Origin: SLRI01 sp964393275
GTDB taxonomy: Bacteria; Pseudomonadota; Alphaproteobacteria; Geminicoccales; Geminicoccaceae
Assembly: GCA_964393275.1 (NCBI GenBank)
Contig: CAYMTA010000003.1
Location: forward strand, 1-64,000
DNA length: 64,000 bases
Direction: 5' to 3'
A program made the translations under genes and the position numbers. Each line of letters starts with the position of its first letter. The stretch's first letter is position 1. The notes below the pieces were generated by a model. The model saw nothing but the letters and a program-made list of their open reading frames with translations, had not been told where the DNA came from and searched no databases. Positions 61,895-64,000 of this stretch are shown piece after piece.

Positions 61895-62856
61895 GGCGCG
61901 CCGGCCGGGGCGAGGCGGGTGTGGCGCTCCTCACCGTGCTCTGGTTCGTGGCGGCGATGAGCGCCCTCGCCGTGACGCTCGTGTCGATCAGTCGGGATAC
62001 CGCCTACGTGACCCGCAACGCGGTCAGGTCGATCGAGGCGCGGGCCGCGATGCAGGGAGCGGTCGAGATCGCCGGCCGCCTGCTCGGAGGCGACGGATTT
62101 CCGGTGAGCGGCGTGCTCGAATGGAAAAATGGCCCCGCCCGGATGCGCGTCGCCGCGCTGCCCGAAGCCGGCAAGATCGACCTGAATGCGGCCGACGAGG
62201 AACTGATCGAGGGGCTCGTCTCCGCCGTGGCTCCAGATCCACGCACCGCGCAGTCCCTGGCGGATGCACTGCTCGACTGGCGCGATCCGGACAATGCCCG
62301 CCGCCTCGCCGGTGCCGAGCTGGACGACTACGTGCGGGAAGGCGGTTCCGCCCGGCCGCGTGACGGACCCTTGCCCTTCGCCGCCGAGCTGCGCTCGGTT
62401 CGCGGCTTCGATCTCGACCTCTATGTCCGTCTCGAGGACGCGGTGACCGTGTTCTCCGGCGACGCCGAGCCCGGCCCCGTGCCCTACTCGCCGCTCGTCC
62501 AGAAGGCGCTCGACCACGCCTCCGGCCTCGCGATTGCGGGGTCGACCGACGGCGAGCCTGCCGAAAGCGCTTTCGATCGGCCGCCGGAGCCGCTAGAGAA
62601 TGGGCCGGATGATGCGCCTGCGACGGCATTCGCCCCGGATCCGCAAGGCCTTTACACCCTGGATATCGAGTTGGCCTACGACGATGGACCGAGCTTCAGG
62701 CAGAAGACGGTGATCTGGGTCGAGCCGCCGCTCGGCAGCGATCCGTTCCTCGTCCTGCAGAGCCGCACCGGCCTCGTGCCCAAGCCCGCACCTGCCCTGA
62801 CCGGCGCGGGCGGCGGCGGTGCGGCAGATGGAGGTGTGACATGGCGGTCGCGCTGA
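61879..62856 (+). CDS. gspK: minor pseudopilin GspK
   Basis: A 325-residue GspK, longer than other pseudopilins as expected. EAGVALLTVLWFVAAMSALAV replaces the Phe-type motif, as in GspK. KIDLNAADEELIEGL and LLDWRDPDNARRLAGAE are the GspK helical-domain signatures. It caps the pseudopilus. Confidence 0.93.
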   Translation: MPGTVRRAGRGEAGVALLTVLWFVAAMSALAVTLVSISRDTAYVTRNAVRSIEARAAMQGAVEIAGRLLGGDGFPVSGVLEWKNGPARMRVAALPEAGKIDLNAADEELIEGLVSAVAPDPRTAQSLADALLDWRDPDNARRLAGAELDDYVREGGSARPRDGPLPFAAELRSVRGFDLDLYVRLEDAVTVFSGDAEPGPVPYSPLVQKALDHASGLAIAGSTDGEPAESAFDRPPEPLENGPDDAPATAFAPDPQGLYTLDIELAYDDGPSFRQKTVIWVEPPLGSDPFLVLQSRTGLVPKPAPALTGAGGGGAADGGVTWRSR

Positions 62857-63956
62857 GCGGCCAGGCCGGCCAGCGCGGCAACGGCTTCCTCGCCTGGTGG
62901 GCGAGCGAGCTGACCGCGCTCATGCCGGCCAATGGCCGGCGCTTGCCATCCGACCGTTTCGTGGTCGCGGTGTTCGACGGCCGCACGCTGCAGCTCGCCA
63001 TCCGCCATCGCGGGCGGGTGGAGCAGCTCGGTGTCGTCGAGACGGCTGCGGACGACCGGGAGGCCGATACCCGAAGCGAGCTTCTGGCCGAACGCATTCG
63101 CCGGCGCGAGCTGCCGCTGGTGCTGCGTCTGGTGCCGGATCTCGGCATCCAGACGGGCGACCGGCTGCCGGCGGCGGCCAAGGGCGAGCTTCGGGCGATC
63201 ATCGCCAACAAGCTCGACATGCTGACACCCTGGTCCGCCGAGACGGCCTGCTTCGACACCGTCCGGGTGGGTGCGCCAGACGCCGGCATGCTGGCCGTGG
63301 AGATCGCCGTGGCGCCGGAGCGGACGGTGGCGCGGGCGGTCGGCGCCGTCGAGCGGCTCGGCCTCGCGGTCGACATCGTCGATCTCGGCGAGGACGATCC
63401 CTACGCACCGCCGACCCATGACCTTCTGCACGGCAATCGACAGCGCCGGCTGCCGCGCTGGCTGCCGGTCGGCGGTGCCCTGCTCGCGGCGGCTGCGGTG
63501 ACCATCGGCATCTTCGCCTATTTCGATATCGCGGCGCGTAATGCGGGGCTGACGCAGCGCCGGGCCTATGCCGGCCTCCTTGAGCAGCGCCTGGAGGATC
63601 TGCCCCAGATTCGCGGCCGGATCGAGGCGCTCGAGGCCGGCAGCCGCGCGGTGCTGGAGCGCCATCTGGGCCTGCCCTCGACCCTCGCCACCATCGAGAC
63701 CCTGAGCCGGCTCCTGCCCGATTCCGTCTGGCTCGACTCGCTCACGATCGACGGTCGGCGCCTGACCCTGACCGGCTACGGCGGCGATGCGGCGGGGCTT
63801 CCGGCGCTGATCGAGGGCAATGCCTCCTTCGAGGCGGCGCGGTTGACGGCGCCGAGCGAACGCATCTCGATCGCCGGCGAAGGCGAGAACTTCCTCGAGG
63901 TGGACCAGTTCTCGCTGCAGGCCGAGGTGCGGCCCGGCATGGAGCTGCCCCGCTGA
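62841..63956 (+). CDS. gspL: type II secretion protein GspL
   Basis: A 371-residue protein with an actin-like cytoplasmic domain (FVVAVFDGRTLQLAIRH), one membrane segment (LPVGGALLAAAAVTIGIFAYFDIAA) and a PilN-like periplasmic domain (LPDSVWLDSLTIDGRRLTLTGY). It binds GspE and GspM. It overlaps gspK by 16 bases. Confidence 0.9.
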   Translation: MAVALSGQAGQRGNGFLAWWASELTALMPANGRRLPSDRFVVAVFDGRTLQLAIRHRGRVEQLGVVETAADDREADTRSELLAERIRRRELPLVLRLVPDLGIQTGDRLPAAAKGELRAIIANKLDMLTPWSAETACFDTVRVGAPDAGMLAVEIAVAPERTVARAVGAVERLGLAVDIVDLGEDDPYAPPTHDLLHGNRQRRLPRWLPVGGALLAAAAVTIGIFAYFDIAARNAGLTQRRAYAGLLEQRLEDLPQIRGRIEALEAGSRAVLERHLGLPSTLATIETLSRLLPDSVWLDSLTIDGRRLTLTGYGGDAAGLPALIEGNASFEAARLTAPSERISIAGEGENFLEVDQFSLQAEVRPGMELPR

Positions 63957-64000
63957 TGCCGACGCTCTCGCCCACGCTGAGTCGCTGGCTCGCCGTGCTG
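63956..64000 (+). CDS. gspM: type II secretion protein GspM (partial, start only)
   Basis: ATG 63956 overlaps the gspL stop (TGATG). Only 15 codons (MPTLSPTLSRWLAVL) are visible before the window ends. The call rests on the start of a hydrophobic segment and on gene order. Confidence 0.6.
   Translation, partial: MPTLSPTLSRWLAVL

Overview
The window is about 64 kb of very GC-rich chromosomal DNA, tightly packed with genes. Gene content points to an alphaproteobacterium of Rhodospirillales or Rhizobiales type. The evidence is a C4-pathway 5-aminolevulinate synthase, a dnaK-dnaJ pair, an FNR/FixK-type box beside CBS and Usp genes, SmoS- and Ery-type polyol genes of the kind known from alphaproteobacteria, and a type II secretion operon. 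No rRNA or tRNA gene, CRISPR array or complete transposase gene was seen.

Region by region: (1) 1-11 kb is core and stress biology: a partial flavin disulfide reductase, a ProX-type deacylase, a Sel1 protein, MsrA, DnaK-DnaJ, a small CBS/Usp cluster with FNR-type boxes, an FAH-family hydrolase and MurA. (2) 11-20 kb holds a class II photolyase coupled to a BigR/SqrR-like ArsR regulator, a TetR/SDR pair with a clear operator, and a group (methyltransferase, glycosyltransferase, PTPS-like protein, MDR dehydrogenase, RibA) that looks like an uncharacterised pteridine or flavin-derived pathway. (3) 20-27.8 kb is mixed metabolism (class IV aminotransferase, hydrolase, HemA, desaturase, EamA transporter, YceI, RibD-like reductase) with a 625-bp intergenic region carrying DnaA-box-like sites.

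(4) 27.8-49.1 kb is a polyol-use locus in two + strand operons. The first has a SmoE-like binding protein, two permeases, two SDR dehydrogenases and an EryC-like epimerase, but no ATPase. The second begins after a SorC-type regulator and has a Tat-type binding protein, two permeases, two unlike ATPases, an EryA-like kinase, a 2-hydroxyacid dehydrogenase, an EryB-like flavin dehydrogenase, a second FGGY kinase and a class II aldolase. A triose-phosphate-isomerase homologue (EryH-like) and an orphan HigA antitoxin lie between them. Three copies of a near-perfect palindromic element sit here; one abuts a cut-down higB and one supplies the end of the aldolase gene.

(5) 49.1-53.8 kb is the accessory-looking part: an alpha/beta-hydrolase-TIR-TPR protein cut by an in-frame TAG, a thiamine-diphosphate enzyme bracketed by two direct copies of a hairpin repeat, and an intergenic array of five 19-bp palindromes spaced 31, 32, 32 and 31 bp apart, followed by a 21-bp-period repeat. 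(6) 53.8-56.3 kb holds a membrane protein and a divergent pair resembling oxidative L-fucose catabolism. (7) 56.3 kb to the end is a type II secretion operon gspE-F-C-G-H-I-J-K-L-M, running off the window in gspM.
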